Source: Alphaproteobacteria bacterium (lineage in GTDB: Bacteria > Pseudomonadota > Alphaproteobacteria > Rhodobacterales > Rhodobacteraceae). Taken from it: 14,346 nucleotides of DNA. Below the pieces are notes generated by a model. It was given only the letters and a program-made list of their open reading frames with translations. It searched no databases and had not been told where the DNA came from. Made by a program: the position numbers and the translations under genes. Of this stretch, positions 13,462 to 14,346 are shown piece after piece. The number at the start of each line of letters is the position of its first letter. Position 1 is the first letter of the stretch. The stretch covers positions 1 through 14,346 of the forward strand of contig JAJRUE010000216.1 in the NCBI GenBank assembly GCA_024277955.1, read 5' to 3'.

Positions 13462-14346
13462 CTACAGGTCGTAGTCCACGACGACCCTTTCGCTCAGCGG
13501 GTAGCACTGGCAGGTCAGCACATAGCCGGCCTCGACCTCGTAATCCTCCAGGGCGTGGTTGGCGACCATGTCCACCTCGCCTTCGATCAAGCGTGCGCGG
13601 CAGGTGGAACAGACCCCGGCCTTGCAGGCAAAGGGGGCGTCGAGGTTGTTTTCCACCGCCGCTTCCAGGATCGACATGCCTTCGGGAACTTCAAAGCTTT
13701 GCGTGGCCCCGTCCAGCGTCACCTGCGCCGTTGTCAGCACCGCGTGGCCGTTCACCACCCTGGCCGGGCGCGGGGCGCGGCCGGGCTGGTCGGATTTGAA
13801 CAGTTCGAAGTGGATCTGGTCGCCGCGCAGTCCATGATCTTTCAGGGCGCGGGTGATCGCCTCCATCATCGGCTGCGGGCCGCACATCAGCGCCATGTCG
13901 ACCGAGGCGATGTCGATCCAGTGCCTGAACAGCAGCGCACATTTTTCCTCGTCAACGCGGCCGGTGAACAGGTCGATTTCCTGGGCGTCGGTTTCCAGCA
14001 CATGGATCACCGTCAGCCGCCCCATGTAGAGGTTCTTGAGATCCTCCAGTTCCTCGCGGAACATGATCGTGTTCACCGCGCGGTTGGCATAGACCAGCGT
14101 GAACTGCGATCCGGGCTCTTCCTCCAGCACGGTTTTCAGGATCGAAAGCACCGGCGTGATCCCCGATCCACCGGCAAAGCCAAGGTAGTTTTTCGCCGCA
14201 TCAGGGTCTGTTTTCACGGTGAAACGGCCCGAAGGCGGCATGGCTTCCAGAACGTCGCCAACCTTCAGGTCCGCGTTTGCCCAGCTAGAAAACACGCCGC
14301 CATCGACGCGCTTGATGCCGATCTTCAGCACCCCTTCCGAAGGCGC
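13462..14346 (-). CDS. paaE: phenylacetyl-CoA epoxidase reductase subunit PaaE, N-terminus beyond window
   Basis: The C-terminal 294 residues of PaaE (about 355 in full), which passes electrons from NADPH through FAD and a 2Fe-2S cluster to the di-iron PaaA in the ring 1,2-epoxidase complex. The fragment opens at the end of the FAD domain (KIGIKRVDGGVFSSW), then the NAD(P)-binding domain (GGSGITP near 59-65 and MCGPQPMM near 153-160). It ends with a plant-type ferredoxin domain with C-x4-C-x2-C-x29-C (fragment positions 241, 246, 249, 279). The reading frame continues through the window edge; the GTG at 14331 is internal, not a start. The domain order (reductase first, ferredoxin last) is that of PaaE. 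The partners paaABCD are expected upstream, beyond 14346. It may also serve the P450, which is speculative. Confidence 0.96.
   Translation of the reverse strand, partial: APSEGVLKIGIKRVDGGVFSSWANADLKVGDVLEAMPPSGRFTVKTDPDAAKNYLGFAGGSGITPVLSILKTVLEEEPGSQFTLVYANRAVNTIMFREELEDLKNLYMGRLTVIHVLETDAQEIDLFTGRVDEEKCALLFRHWIDIASVDMALMCGPQPMMEAITRALKDHGLRGDQIHFELFKSDQPGRAPRPARVVNGHAVLTTAQVTLDGATQSFEVPEGMSILEAAVENNLDAPFACKAGVCSTCRARLIEGEVDMVANHALEDYEVEAGYVLTCQCYPLSERVVVDYDL

Noticed and set aside
1..14346. Transposon ends, integrase, CRISPR array, tRNA or rRNA genes
   Set aside because: I saw no transposase or integrase coding region, regularly spaced repeats, tRNA-like cloverleaf or rRNA segments; the module idea rests on gene order only.

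Overview
The window is high-GC DNA from an alphaproteobacterium, most likely of the Rhodobacterales (Roseobacter/Paracoccus-like). This rests on protein style, codon use, a PaaX/TetR-controlled phenylacetate locus with a TRAP transporter, and a 'GGGATATTTTC...GACAGAAGAAG' hairpin at a convergent gene end, of a kind I associate with this group. The taxonomic call is inference; no marker gene is present.

Layout. Positions 1-299 (minus) hold the N-terminal third of an FAD-dependent glycerol-3-phosphate dehydrogenase (glpD), cut by the window edge. Positions 395-1429 (minus) encode a GntR-type LacI-family repressor with a palindrome of the gluconate-repressor form in its upstream region (1507-1522). 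From 1615 to 10762 all genes lie on the minus strand with short gaps or overlaps. In transcription order they are a fused enoyl-CoA hydratase/3-hydroxyacyl-CoA dehydrogenase, TRAP transporter dctP, dctQ and dctM, a cytochrome P450, paaZ, and a paaX-type regulator. Diverging from this block, on the plus strand at 10859-13290, are paaI (thioesterase), paaK (phenylacetate-CoA ligase) and a TetR-family regulator likely to be PaaR. Converging on these from the right edge is paaE (minus, 13462 to beyond the window), the reductase of the phenylacetyl-CoA epoxidase; paaABCD are presumably just outside.

Working together: PaaK activates phenylacetate to phenylacetyl-CoA. The epoxidase PaaABCE (only PaaE visible) forms the 1,2-epoxide. 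After isomerisation to oxepin-CoA, PaaZ opens the ring and oxidises the aldehyde. The fused hydratase/dehydrogenase can serve the beta-oxidation-like lower steps. PaaI rescues dead-end thioesters. The unusual part is the TRAP transporter plus P450 between the beta-oxidation gene and paaZ. DctQ-DctM and DctM-P450 share overlapping stop/start codons, so the P450 is translationally tied to an uptake system. I suggest an aromatic-acid uptake and oxidation module feeding the phenylacetate pathway.

Regulation visible in sequence: a short palindrome, AACCGGACGGTT (10772-10783), lies in the spacer of two divergent promoter-like elements between the hydratase/dehydrogenase gene and paaI. It is the natural candidate operator for the TetR or PaaX regulator. 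A second promoter-like element with repeats lies before dctP. Terminator-like hairpins follow paaX, the TetR gene and paaE.
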